Below, one piece after another: positions 18,763-27,159 of a stretch of DNA of 64,000 bases (positions within the stretch are counted from its first letter, which is position 1; each line of letters starts with the position of its first letter). A program made the translations under genes and the position numbers. The notes below the pieces were generated by a model. That model saw only the letters and a program-made list of their open reading frames with translations. It was not told the DNA's origin and made no database searches. This DNA is from Candidatus Hydrothermarchaeum profundi. GTDB taxonomy: Archaea > Hydrothermarchaeota > Hydrothermarchaeia > Hydrothermarchaeales > Hydrothermarchaeaceae. The DNA lies in NCBI GenBank assembly GCA_002011125.2, contig MTMF02000009.1, positions 1,270,989 through 1,334,988 on the forward strand. The letters run 5' to 3'.

Positions 18763-18785
18763 GGCTAGAGTAAGTTTGAGGCGTT

Positions 18786-20045
18786 ATGATATTGTCAAGA
18801 CTATCTGAGTTGGGTGGTGATACGCTTTCACGTTTATTAAATAGATCGAAAGCTACTCAACGTAGAATTATAGCGGATGTCGAAAAGATAGTTGAAGATG
18901 TAAAAAATAGGGGAGATGAAGCTTTAAGGTACTATACTCTGAAATATGATGGAGTAGAGTTAGATAACTTCCGTGTAACTGCGAACGAGTTTGAAGATGC
19001 TCTCTCAAGCGTGGGGGAAAATGTTTTAGAAGCCTTGCAGGTATCAGCCCATAATATTAAAGAGTTCCATGAATATCAATTAAGACGTGACTGGTTCTAT
19101 GAGAAAGATGGGATTAAGCTGGGTCAAATAGTCAGGCCAATAGGCAGAGTTGGTTGTTATATTCCAGGGGGTAGGGCAGCATATCCCTCGACGGTTTTGA
19201 TGACAGTGATACCGGCTAAGACGGCAGGCGTAAGGGAAGTAACTTGCATTACTCCACCAGGAAAAGGTGGAAGCGCTAACCCATATGTTCTCGCTGCTTG
19301 CCATGTGGCGGGGGTGGATGAAGTTTATAAAGTTGGTGGTGCGCAGGGCATAGCTGCATTAGCCTATGGAACAGAAAGCATTAGGAAGGTCGATAAGATA
19401 GTGGGTCCGGGCAACATATATGTTCAGGCTGCTAAGAGAATTGTTTCCGAGGATGTGGCAGCTGATTTTCCTGCGGGTCCGAGTGAAGTTCTAATTATAG
19501 CGGATTCAACGGCGAAGCCTTCTTTTGTAGCTTTGGATATGATTGCGCAGGCAGAGCACGATCCTAATGCGAGCAGTGTTCTTGTTACAACGTCTGAGAG
19601 GCTTGCAAAAGAGGTCAAAGACTTAATAGAAAGAGAGGATAAGACTGCTGAAGCATCTGCCTCCCTAAAGGAAAATGGAGCTATTATAATAGTTGATTCT
19701 TTAGAGGAAGCTGTAGAGTTTTCCAATACGTATTCACCTGAGCATCTTGAGATTATAACTCAAGTGGATGTTCTTTCGCAGATAACTAATGCAGGATCTA
19801 TCTTCATAGGCTCCTATACCCCTGTAGCCTGCGGAGACTATGCCTCCGGTACTAACCATGTCTTGCCAACGGCAGGCTATTCCAAGTTCTATTCGGGGTT
19901 GAGTGTTAATGACTTTATAAAAACTATTTCGGTTCAAGAAGTGAATAAGAAAGGCCTTAAAAAGCTGGCGCATACTATTATAACCCTTGCTGAAGCAGAA
20001 GGTTTAAGGTTTCATGCTGAAAGTGTTCGTAGGAGAATAAAATAA
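18786..20045 (+). CDS. hisD: histidinol dehydrogenase
   Basis: A 419-residue enzyme of full length that oxidises histidinol to histidine with two NAD+ in the cytoplasm. Motifs visible are VGCYIPGG, KVGGAQGIAALAYGTE, VGPGNIYVQ, the zinc-binding AQAEHDPNA (Gln and His ligands) and the catalytic Glu-His pair in YSPEHLEI. No other his genes are nearby; aspS follows after 22 bases on the same strand and may be co-transcribed. Confidence 0.97.
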   Translation: MILSRLSELGGDTLSRLLNRSKATQRRIIADVEKIVEDVKNRGDEALRYYTLKYDGVELDNFRVTANEFEDALSSVGENVLEALQVSAHNIKEFHEYQLRRDWFYEKDGIKLGQIVRPIGRVGCYIPGGRAAYPSTVLMTVIPAKTAGVREVTCITPPGKGGSANPYVLAACHVAGVDEVYKVGGAQGIAALAYGTESIRKVDKIVGPGNIYVQAAKRIVSEDVAADFPAGPSEVLIIADSTAKPSFVALDMIAQAEHDPNASSVLVTTSERLAKEVKDLIEREDKTAEASASLKENGAIIIVDSLEEAVEFSNTYSPEHLEIITQVDVLSQITNAGSIFIGSYTPVACGDYASGTNHVLPTAGYSKFYSGLSVNDFIKTISVQEVNKKGLKKLAHTIITLAEAEGLRFHAESVRRRIK

Positions 20046-20067
20046 GCATCTAATTCTTGGTGATAGG

Positions 20068-21375
20068 ATGGAGAGAAAGTATTCGGATGAGATAATCCCT
20101 GATATGGATGGACGGAAGGTCAAGATAGCGGGATGGGTGCATGATAGAAGAAAACTTGGCGGGCTTCTATTTCTCCTAGTGCGAGATAGAGGAGGACTTA
20201 TTCAAGTCACTCTTCCAAAAAAATATGTTTCTGAGGATGTGTTTGAAAAAGCCCGTACAGTTAGCAAAGAAAGTGTGGTGGCAATAGTAGGCGAGGTAAA
20301 GAAAGAAGAGCGGGCACCTCGGGGCTACGAGATCATACCTGAAAAGATAGATATCCTAAGCAAGGCAGCGGCACCTTTACCTCTTGACCCTACCGGAAAA
20401 GTCGGTGTAACCTTAGACACCAGGTTAGATAACAGGGTGCTAGATCTTCGTAGGCCAAATGTGAGTGCCATATTTAAGATAAGAGATGTCATGTTATCAG
20501 CGGCTAGAAATCACCTTAGAAGTAAGGGTTTTATCGAGATCCAAACACCGAGGATTATCTCTACTTCATCTGAAGGGGGTACCGAGCTGTTTCCAATAAG
20601 CTATTTCGAGAAGGAGGCTTTTCTTGCACAATCTCCACAGCTTTATAAGCAGATGATGATGGCTACAGGTTTAGATCGAGTATTTGAGATCGCAACTTAC
20701 TTCCGAGCAGAAGAGCATGACACGATTTGGCATCTAAATGAGATCACAGCTATAGACTGTGAGCTTTCTTTCATAGAGGATGAGAACGATGTTATGGATG
20801 TGGTTGAAGAACTGGTTCTTGCGATAATAAGGGATATAAGAGAGAATTGTAGTGAACACTTAGAAGGCTTTAACATTGAGATTAAAGAGCCTAAGACTCC
20901 ATTTCCAAGGATAACGTATGAAGAGGCCCTAGAAATGCTTGATGAGGCTGGTCTAAAGGTGCCTTTTGGCGAGGACTTGAGCACAGAGAGCGAGAAAAAG
21001 TTAGGTGAATTAATGTTGGAAAAAGGATGGTCGATGTATTTTGTTACAAAGTTCCCTCTTAGGATCAAGCCTTTCTATACAATGCCAGATAGAGATCCTC
21101 GATTCTCGAATTCTTTCGACCTAGAATTCAAGGGTAGAGAGATGGTTTCAGGTTCTCAACGAATCCATGATTATGATCTACTGGTTAAAATGATAAAAGA
21201 AAAGGGACTGAATCCGCAAGGATTTAAGACATATCTTGAAGCATTTAAATATGGCATGCCCCCGCATGGAGGCTTTGGCCTCGGAGTAGAGAGATTTCTA
21301 ATGCTCTTATTAGGCCTTCCTAACATAAGAGAGGCAGTGCTTTTCCCAAGGGACCGAAAAAGGCTAGAGCCCTGA
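20068..21375 (+). CDS. aspS: aspartyl-tRNA synthetase, archaeal type
   Basis: A 435-residue class IIb synthetase of archaeal size, without the bacterial insertion domain. The N-terminal OB fold (VKIAGWVHDRRKLGG) binds the anticodon. The catalytic part has the flipping loop TSSEGGTELF, motif 2 FRAEEHDTIWHLNE and motif 3 GFGLGVERFLML. Archaeal AspRS of this kind often also charges tRNA-Asn, with amidation by GatCAB; which form this is cannot be read safely from sequence alone. Confidence 0.96.
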   Translation: MERKYSDEIIPDMDGRKVKIAGWVHDRRKLGGLLFLLVRDRGGLIQVTLPKKYVSEDVFEKARTVSKESVVAIVGEVKKEERAPRGYEIIPEKIDILSKAAAPLPLDPTGKVGVTLDTRLDNRVLDLRRPNVSAIFKIRDVMLSAARNHLRSKGFIEIQTPRIISTSSEGGTELFPISYFEKEAFLAQSPQLYKQMMMATGLDRVFEIATYFRAEEHDTIWHLNEITAIDCELSFIEDENDVMDVVEELVLAIIRDIRENCSEHLEGFNIEIKEPKTPFPRITYEEALEMLDEAGLKVPFGEDLSTESEKKLGELMLEKGWSMYFVTKFPLRIKPFYTMPDRDPRFSNSFDLEFKGREMVSGSQRIHDYDLLVKMIKEKGLNPQGFKTYLEAFKYGMPPHGGFGLGVERFLMLLLGLPNIREAVLFPRDRKRLEP

Positions 21376-21923
21376 TTTCTCTATCTCAGTAATTCATAAA
21401 GCTCAAGCAATGATATAAATTAACTCTTTTGTTTAAATTTTGGAGGATAATCAACTTTAGGGAGTAAAACTACTTTTAATTAGATACCAATGTCACATTA
21501 ATATCGGCAGTTCTTGGCTCTATTCTAATATGACAGTAATCTTGCAAAACTTCTATAGAACCTATTATTATATCGGGGTCCAGGACATCTAATTAAATTG
21601 GTAGGTTAAAAAATGTTTAGCGTTTCTTTTCCCCGAATTGATCAAAAGTCTGGATTAAAGGCGTTCTGCTGTGATTTTGGTTAGTTTATGATAGCCCCGG
21701 GCGAACATCTCTTAGCCACATCAAAAGCCTATATCCTTCTTCGTTTTTCTAACATATAAATTTATTTTTAATACTTATTATATTTGGAGGTATCATAGTT
21801 AAGGAGAAAAGGTATAAAGTGAGCAGGCGAAGAAACTCATGAAGATTCCGAATAGAATAGCTGGAGACTAAATTTATAAACCGATTTTACAAATTTATTA
21901 CTTGAAAAACCTCCATAAGTATT

Positions 21924-21952
21924 TGTTCATGAACATTTTTTGTTTATGAACA
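21924..21952. promoter_or_regulatory. two tandem 12-base palindromes, operator-like
   Basis: A perfect palindrome TGTTCATGAACA (21924-21935) is followed 17 bases on, start to start, by TGTTTATGAACA (21941-21952), which has one altered position. A TATA-like TTTATAAA lies about 50 bases upstream, and a strong ribosome site (CGGAGGTTG) about 20 bases downstream. This is the layout of an archaeal repressor operator before a gene, but the downstream reading frames are broken, so the regulated gene has probably decayed. Confidence 0.45.
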
Positions 21953-21975
21953 AAACTATAGGGTCGTTTATTCTG

Positions 21976-22218
21976 CCGGAGGTTGACGCCTTATGAGAGG
22001 TTAGTTAAAGTTGAGTTCTCGCCTTTTAGCGGGTTTATCATCATGGCGGCGCTACTAAGAACATAGGGAAGGCTGCAAGACTCTAATATCTTTATCGCTT
22101 TAATACAAATGATATTCTTGGCAACCAGAAGGGTATCCCGTTCCTTATCGCTGAATTCCTGAGGGCAGGAAGAGCGAGCATGAGGGGTAGAAGGGGTTTA
22201 TATACCGTTTAGTACGAG
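21976..22218 (+). pseudogene. possible degenerate gene remnant
   Basis: After a ribosome site at about 21970, a frame starting at TTG reads TPYERLVKVEFSPFSGF and stops at TAG near 22059. In another frame further on, NTNDILGNQKGIPFLIAEFLRAG looks protein-like up to a TAG near 22212. No single frame joins them without shifts. This is best explained as a short gene broken by frameshifts, but I do not recognise the family and the segments could be coincidence. Confidence 0.3.
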
Positions 22219-22237
22219 TAATTTTTTATTCTAACCT

Positions 22238-22591
22238 TCACTCCCTCAATAAGTGAAGTGTCACCGGTCTATTGGAGTACGAAATGTAGGGGAGCTTGTT
22301 TAGAAGTGCCATAATTATAGCCTTCCTTCCGTGAAGCCTCGGTGCCAAGTCCTCCATATATAACTTTCCCTGAGATTCTAAGACTTCCCACGCGTATTCA
22401 AAATCTTCCTTGGAGATCTCCCTTTCAACTAATGTATCAATGTTTTGCACGGTGATGGATGTTTCAGTGACTTTTACTATTCTGTTGATGTTTCCCCTTG
22501 AAAGAGTCCTCACCTCATCCAGACCCTGAATTATGTCTCTCAGTTCCTCCCACATGTTTTCGAAGTTCTTGATTCCCTCTTTTCTAGACAT
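22238..22591 (-). CDS. small hypothetical protein of the accessory island
   Basis: A 117-residue soluble protein. It has an N-terminal helix (NMWEELRDIIQGLDE), a short beta segment (NRIVKVTETSITVQ) and a C-terminal helical part with GRKAIIMALLNKLPYI. The layout suggests a small DNA- or partner-binding domain; the C-terminal part reads like a winged-helix region that accompanies nucleases, but I cannot name the family. It is on the same strand as, and downstream of, the GIY-YIG-like/DUF6884 pair, across a 116-base gap. Confidence 0.6.
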   Translation of the reverse strand: MSRKEGIKNFENMWEELRDIIQGLDEVRTLSRGNINRIVKVTETSITVQNIDTLVEREISKEDFEYAWEVLESQGKLYMEDLAPRLHGRKAIIMALLNKLPYISYSNRPVTLHLLRE

Positions 22592-22707
22592 CTTCCCTTA
22601 ACATTGTTTCTATCCTAATTTTGTAATTATAACTATTCTAAGTTCCGGTGAATATCACTTTTTTCCACCACAAATACAACCTCATTTAATCCCGTATTCT
22701 CCATAAT

Positions 22708-23421
22708 TCACTGATGCGATTTATATTTTTTCGTTTTATCAATTATTCTAACTATTTTATGCTTATCCTCCTCTTGTATCTTGGAGCTATCAAGGTGCTG
22801 GTAGAGCCACAGTCCACTCGTCCTAATCCGCTTTACGGGGGAGTAATTTCCTAACCATTTTTCAGAGGGCTTGCATAAAGGACACTGGGCCAGTGTAGCG
22901 ATGAGTTTGCTCTCAAGTCCTTTCTCCCCAATCCTCGCTTCCATGTCCTCTAGGACTATATACTTGAAGAAGAAGTTCTCTCTGAGAATCCTGCTTATCT
23001 CCTCTTCAATCTCAACTTCCAGCCTCATGTTCCTCAAATGATGGTTCTCTTCCCTGTTTTTCCTACTGGTGAAGTCTATATCCCAGACATCCAAATAAGG
23101 TAAACCCCGTTTTTTCAAAATAGCTCTTCCCAAATTTTTTCTGAAAATGCTCCGATCCTTAGGAGCTGGTTTCATCGGGTCTAAAACAAGGTTTCTACCT
23201 AGTAGATAGTGGTCTGCTATCCTGCTCCTGAAATTCCCTTGCCTGTGGGTCCCAACACGCACAATCCTCGGTTTTTCACCCCCATGACCCCAGACCTCCC
23301 CATTCTCGTAGAAAAAGTATATGCCGTTTTTCGGCAGCTCTTCTAATCTAAAGGGATATCTCACGCTAGGCAAAGCCTCTAGTTGCTCGTGCAACCACCG
23401 GCATAGATCAGACTCTAACAT
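22708..23421 (-). CDS. GIY-YIG-like nuclease-fold protein
   Basis: A 237-residue protein with an N-terminal GIY-YIG-like core: NGIYFFYENGE (residues about 32-42), then RIVRVGTHRQG and FRSRIADHY, where the Arg of the core helix and a nearby His/Tyr match the nuclease layout. The usual YIG element is replaced by VRVGTH. The C-terminal half has a CPLC motif and a segment with many charged residues. It starts 4 bases after the DUF6884-fusion gene ends, so both are one operon. A nuclease or DNA-binding role is inferred; activity is not certain. Confidence 0.65.
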   Translation of the reverse strand: MLESDLCRWLHEQLEALPSVRYPFRLEELPKNGIYFFYENGEVWGHGGEKPRIVRVGTHRQGNFRSRIADHYLLGRNLVLDPMKPAPKDRSIFRKNLGRAILKKRGLPYLDVWDIDFTSRKNREENHHLRNMRLEVEIEEEISRILRENFFFKYIVLEDMEARIGEKGLESKLIATLAQCPLCKPSEKWLGNYSPVKRIRTSGLWLYQHLDSSKIQEEDKHKIVRIIDKTKKYKSHQ

Positions 23422-23425
23422 CCAT

Positions 23426-24256
23426 CTACCTCGGCAATCTGTATCTGATTCTTAGGGTAGCGCCTTTCCCACTTGAAGGGCTGTATAATATCTCATCACC
23501 AAGCCTCATCTCGCTGTACATCGTCTTACAGCACAAAGACATCCTATGATTTGGCCCCGGGTAACCCCCAACTATTCTATGAAGATCTCCGGAAATCACA
23601 TCCACCCATTTTTCCCCTCTTTTCTCTGCATCTTTAAGTACAGCTCGCAACGCAAACTCAAAATCTCTACTTGTAGGAAATCCCCGCTCAGTAGCTGGAC
23701 GCTTCAACCTACAGGGGGGCTCTCGTTGTTTTTCTCTCAGGCGACCATAAACATCGCCGAGCCTTGTATTAATCCCCGGAGACTCTAGATAGGTAGTTAT
23801 GCTAAAGGGACTATTGTTGTCTATAGCGCGTCTAACAGCCCTCATCATATAACCGATACCTCCTAATCCTTCAAAGGGTTTTATTACTAATGTCTGACTA
23901 TCTGAAAATGCCTGAGTTACAAGGTCAGCGTATTCCTTTCCCGCAAGGACGATTACAATGTCAAAGTTGTGAAGTTTCTTTTCCAATACTTGATTTTTAA
24001 GCTTCTCTATGCCTATAGGATTGGTTTTAGGGTCGCTGAAGGTCGCATTGTAATTCTCATGTATAACAAACTCTGGTTCTATAAACCCATACTTGGCGGA
24101 GAGTATCATCCACTTATCTCCGAACCTAATAGCGTACTCTTTATTCAGCCTAAAAAATATCCCCTGATAAGCATCTCCTGCCTTAGTTGGACCAGAATCT
24201 GGAGCTAGATCCCATATCTTTTTTGCCCCACAAGAGATAATAACTAGGGTCCTCAT
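23426..24256 (-). CDS. DUF6884-domain protein with extra C-terminal domain
   Basis: A 276-residue protein. Residues 1-130 match the DUF6884 pattern: VIISCGAKK, then the GPTKAGDAYQG segment, then WMILSAKYGFIEPE and HENYNATF. Residues about 190-276 form a second domain with WVDVISGDLHRIVGGYPG, a Cys-Cys pair (LCCKTM), and SPSSGKGATLRIRY. DUF6884 has no settled function; its SC..K and SAKYG motifs look like a small nucleotide- or base-binding fold. Preceded by a good ribosome site. It pairs with the GIY-YIG-like gene; a second DUF6884-type protein lies at 31860-32573. Stop is TAG. Confidence 0.7.
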   Translation of the reverse strand: MRTLVIISCGAKKIWDLAPDSGPTKAGDAYQGIFFRLNKEYAIRFGDKWMILSAKYGFIEPEFVIHENYNATFSDPKTNPIGIEKLKNQVLEKKLHNFDIVIVLAGKEYADLVTQAFSDSQTLVIKPFEGLGGIGYMMRAVRRAIDNNSPFSITTYLESPGINTRLGDVYGRLREKQREPPCRLKRPATERGFPTSRDFEFALRAVLKDAEKRGEKWVDVISGDLHRIVGGYPGPNHRMSLCCKTMYSEMRLGDEILYSPSSGKGATLRIRYRLPR

Positions 24257-24378
24257 CCTCTTAATCTCCTTTTTGAAAAGCAGAGGTATTAAGGTTTTGT
24301 CAAGGCGATAGAGGGTCGCTGTACTGTCCGATACCAGCCTAGACGAACTAATTGTCCTCTCGATTATACATACAACGG

Positions 24379-25980
24379 TTAACCGGTCTCCATGTGAACA
24401 TGTTTTAGCTCTATCCTATCGATTGCCTTTTCTATAATATCCTTAAGATATAACCAATCGTCCTTCACACCAATAACTCTATCGTCCTTCTCTTTCTCTA
24501 ATAATTTTTTCAGAGGATCCAAAGCGCTTAGATGGCCAATTTTCCCCAACGCCTCGGCGGTTAAACCCCTGACAAGTTCGTCTGGATCGTTTATTTTCTG
24601 AATGAGAGTTGGAAGCCCGTTTTCAATTAATGATGGAGCATCTTGACAGATATTACCAAGAGCGTAAGCAGACCATGCTACCACGCCTCTATCGGTGCTC
24701 TTTAGAAGGCTAATAAGGGAAGGAACTGCATCTATTACTAATTTGGGGTCTTTCATTCCTATGCTTCCTATGGCATCGGCTGCCCAAGCTTTATTCTCTT
24801 CACTAGGGTCATCAAGCATTTCCATAATCTGCGGGATTGCTTCAGTAACAATATCTGGATAAACACTGCCTATCTCTCCCAATGCTCCTGCTATCCAGCC
24901 CCGGTTTTTCTCATCGGCTTCAGACAGCAATTTCATCAGTAATGGAGCTATTTCTCTCGCTAGGTCAGGATGGTTAGCTGCCATATCAGCAGAAATGTAT
25001 GTTGAATCCTCTGGAAAATCATGTAACGTCTTCCTCAAAAAAGGAATTGTTTCTTTTATAAGCTCAGGATCTTTACCCCCTATAGAGCTTAGAACTATGA
25101 TGGCCCCAGACCTAACATGAGCATCTTGGCTATTTAGCATCTCTTGCAGTTTGGGTATTGCGTCTTTCACCAAGCCGGGGTTCTTAGAGGCAACCTTAGC
25201 CAAAGCTTCAAGAATCAAAACGCGGTCAGCTTCTCTAGACTTTTCCAATAGTTCTATTATTTTAGGAACAGCATCTGCTATCCTTTCAGGATATTTCGCA
25301 CCTATATACCCCAAAGCACTAACAATAAAAGGGGTGACCCCTTTTTCCTCCCTCAGAAGCTGTTTTAGCGTTGGAGCAGCATCCTTAATCAGGTCTGGGT
25401 TACCCATACCAATGTCACTAAGAGCTTTTGGAAGAAGCCAAAAAAAGCTCGCTGATTCATCCTCTTCTAGATTTTTTATAAGCATTGGCACTAGATGGCT
25501 AACCATACAAGGGTTTCTTGAACCTATAACCCCGATGATCTCTATAATGTGGTTGACTATAAACCAATTCTCTTCACCTCTAGACTTGAGTAACTCAAAA
25601 TTATTCCACATCTCGTTGACCAGATCTCTCACAAATTCCTCTGAATTCCCTCTAGCTTCACCCAAAATTTCTCCAACATAGCTCCTTGTTTCGGCGTCTT
25701 GCTCAGGCAAGAAAGATACTAATGCTTCCACAATTACATCGCTTAATTCAGGATCTTTTTCTTTAATAACACCTAAGAGCTCAACTGAAACACCTTTCTT
25801 ATCTAAATGCGGAGTTGACATTAACGTAATCAGAGGTATTAAGGCGTTAAAGTCTCCTTTCATAATGTCTCTTTTATTTTTTTGTATATATCTGAAACCG
25901 TACTCAATTCCACCCTTTTTTAACCTCCATGCCTCTTTTCTAGCAGGCTTATTTTTTATTTCATATTTTTTCTTTGGCAA
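24379..25980 (-). CDS. HEAT-repeat protein
   Basis: A 533-residue protein made almost wholly of HEAT-type helical repeats of 35-39 residues. The recurring unit is roughly PxLVxxAVPxLxxLLxSxxxxxRxxAAxALGxIG, seen at least ten times between residues 90 and 520. It has no catalytic motif, signal or membrane segment. Such solenoids act as protein- or nucleic acid-binding scaffolds; some are DNA glycosylases (AlkD type), but the AlkD catalytic residues are not evident here. It sits alone between the DUF6884 pair and a broken nuclease gene in the island. Confidence 0.85.
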   Translation of the reverse strand: MPKKKYEIKNKPARKEAWRLKKGGIEYGFRYIQKNKRDIMKGDFNALIPLITLMSTPHLDKKGVSVELLGVIKEKDPELSDVIVEALVSFLPEQDAETRSYVGEILGEARGNSEEFVRDLVNEMWNNFELLKSRGEENWFIVNHIIEIIGVIGSRNPCMVSHLVPMLIKNLEEDESASFFWLLPKALSDIGMGNPDLIKDAAPTLKQLLREEKGVTPFIVSALGYIGAKYPERIADAVPKIIELLEKSREADRVLILEALAKVASKNPGLVKDAIPKLQEMLNSQDAHVRSGAIIVLSSIGGKDPELIKETIPFLRKTLHDFPEDSTYISADMAANHPDLAREIAPLLMKLLSEADEKNRGWIAGALGEIGSVYPDIVTEAIPQIMEMLDDPSEENKAWAADAIGSIGMKDPKLVIDAVPSLISLLKSTDRGVVAWSAYALGNICQDAPSLIENGLPTLIQKINDPDELVRGLTAEALGKIGHLSALDPLKKLLEKEKDDRVIGVKDDWLYLKDIIEKAIDRIELKHVHMETG

Positions 25981-26045
25981 TTTCTTCCCTCCCTTTCTTC
26001 ATGCTACACTGTTATAATAATATACATAACTCTCTTTTTTAAATA

Positions 26046-26335
26046 TGCATTGAAAAAGATCTTGAGAGATTTATTGAAAAACCTCTCAGAAAAGGTTCTC
26101 TCAAGTTGAAAAAAAGACAGGCGCAGACAATTGATGGCGGTACGATTGACTTGCTTTTCGAAGATAAAGAAGGTAATCCCGTAGTTGTTGAGTTAAAACT
26201 TAGTAGAATTGGTAGAGGCGCAGTAAATCAATTGAAGCGGTACATGAAATGGGTGAGGGGTGAAACCAAAAAAAGAGGTTACCGGAGTTATTGTATGTAA
26301 AGGAGTAATGCCGGCGTTTGAGGAAAAGGTTCTAC
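26046..26335 (+). pseudogene. NucS-like endonuclease remnant (N-terminus lost, frameshifted)
   Basis: The frame beginning IEKDLERFIEKPL resembles the C-terminal nuclease half of NucS/EndoMS, including DLLFEDKEGNPVVVELKLSR with the PD-(D/E)XK signature (D...E-L-K) and AVNQLKRYMKWV. After WVRG the frame breaks in an A-rich run at about 26264-26272. The match continues in another frame as EVTGVIVCKGVMPAFEE. No start codon or N-terminal domain precedes it. It is therefore a decayed fragment, although a sequencing slip in the A run would explain the shift alone. Confidence 0.7.
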
Positions 26336-27159
26336 CTAGTTTTCTTTACGAAGAATTCATCTATTCTTCTTTTGAGTTTTTCTTTATCTTTATATGGAAG
26401 ATATTCATTAGTCCATTTAGACTGTAAGTTTGCGTCAGTATTTTCATTCTTCCACTTGCCTAAGAAATTGTATCCATCCTCATTCGGGGAGTACACTACA
26501 CATAGAAAATTTATCGAGCTATATTTCTTATTACTTAAACAAACGTTGAACGCTTTTCTTAAAGACGCTATAGAATTCTTTGCTTTGAGGCGGCTTTTAT
26601 AGCTTGAACTCTCTGCCTTAGCCTTAACTGGCTTATCAGTATAATAAATCAGCATCCATTTTTCCCTACCCCCCCTTTCTAGAAGTTTTTCGCAGTCATC
26701 CTCCAGGCATTTTTCAAGACTTTTCGTTGTGTTTCCAAAACCTTTTCGGGTCTTAAATTCCAAGGCTATTAAAGGATCTAAGAATTTCTTCTTCTCTTCA
26801 CTTTCATGGGATTTCTTGATATCAAATTTATCAACTTCCTTGAACCGACTTGGGTCGAGAATCACCACGTCGATTCTAATATTTTCGCCTACTCCATACT
26901 CTTGGTGCAAGACGATGTTTCTAAAAATTCTATTTCCACTGTTATCGGTATATCCTGTTTCGTATGCTTCAAAGAAATTTTTATCCACTTCAATTAAGTA
27001 ATGGCAAAATATCCAATGGAAATCTTTTTCTGAGAAAAATATCATTGGGTCATCTACAAATTTTAGGGTCAATTTTTTTTTACAGCCAAGCTGCATTTTT
27101 TGATCATTTCTTCTGATATAAAGCCTCTCATTCATATCACAAAGAAAACTTCTTTTCAA
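26332..27159 (-). CDS. PD-(D/E)XK-like nuclease-fold protein, unknown family
   Basis: A 275-residue protein. The middle has IRIDVVILDPSRF followed by PLIALEFKTRKGFGN, which fits the D...(D/E)xK active-site arrangement of restriction-type nucleases (residues about 92-145). The N-terminus has an FSEKDFHWIFCHYL helix, common at the start of such proteins. The first ATG lies inside the upstream beta-CASP gene (23-base overlap); an ATG at 27135, just after that gene's stop, is an equally likely start. Coupling to the beta-CASP protein suggests they work together, perhaps on DNA or RNA ends. The stop is TAG. Confidence 0.6.
   Translation of the reverse strand: MKRSFLCDMNERLYIRRNDQKMQLGCKKKLTLKFVDDPMIFFSEKDFHWIFCHYLIEVDKNFFEAYETGYTDNSGNRIFRNIVLHQEYGVGENIRIDVVILDPSRFKEVDKFDIKKSHESEEKKKFLDPLIALEFKTRKGFGNTTKSLEKCLEDDCEKLLERGGREKWMLIYYTDKPVKAKAESSSYKSRLKAKNSIASLRKAFNVCLSNKKYSSINFLCVVYSPNEDGYNFLGKWKNENTDANLQSKWTNEYLPYKDKEKLKRRIDEFFVKKTR

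Larger units (their letters stand above)
21376..22237. other. 862-base stretch without an intact gene; left flank of the accessory island
   Basis: No long open frame is present on either strand. Two short protein-like segments in the plus-strand frames (see the pseudogene at 21976-22218, and a segment reading EQAKKLMKIPNRIAGD near 21820-21870) suggest decayed genes. A tandem palindrome is at 21924-21952. ATAGCCCCGGGCG at 21691-21703 differs in one base from the 3' end of the tRNA-Thr gene at 33499-33511. No RNA gene is recognisable. Confidence 0.5.
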
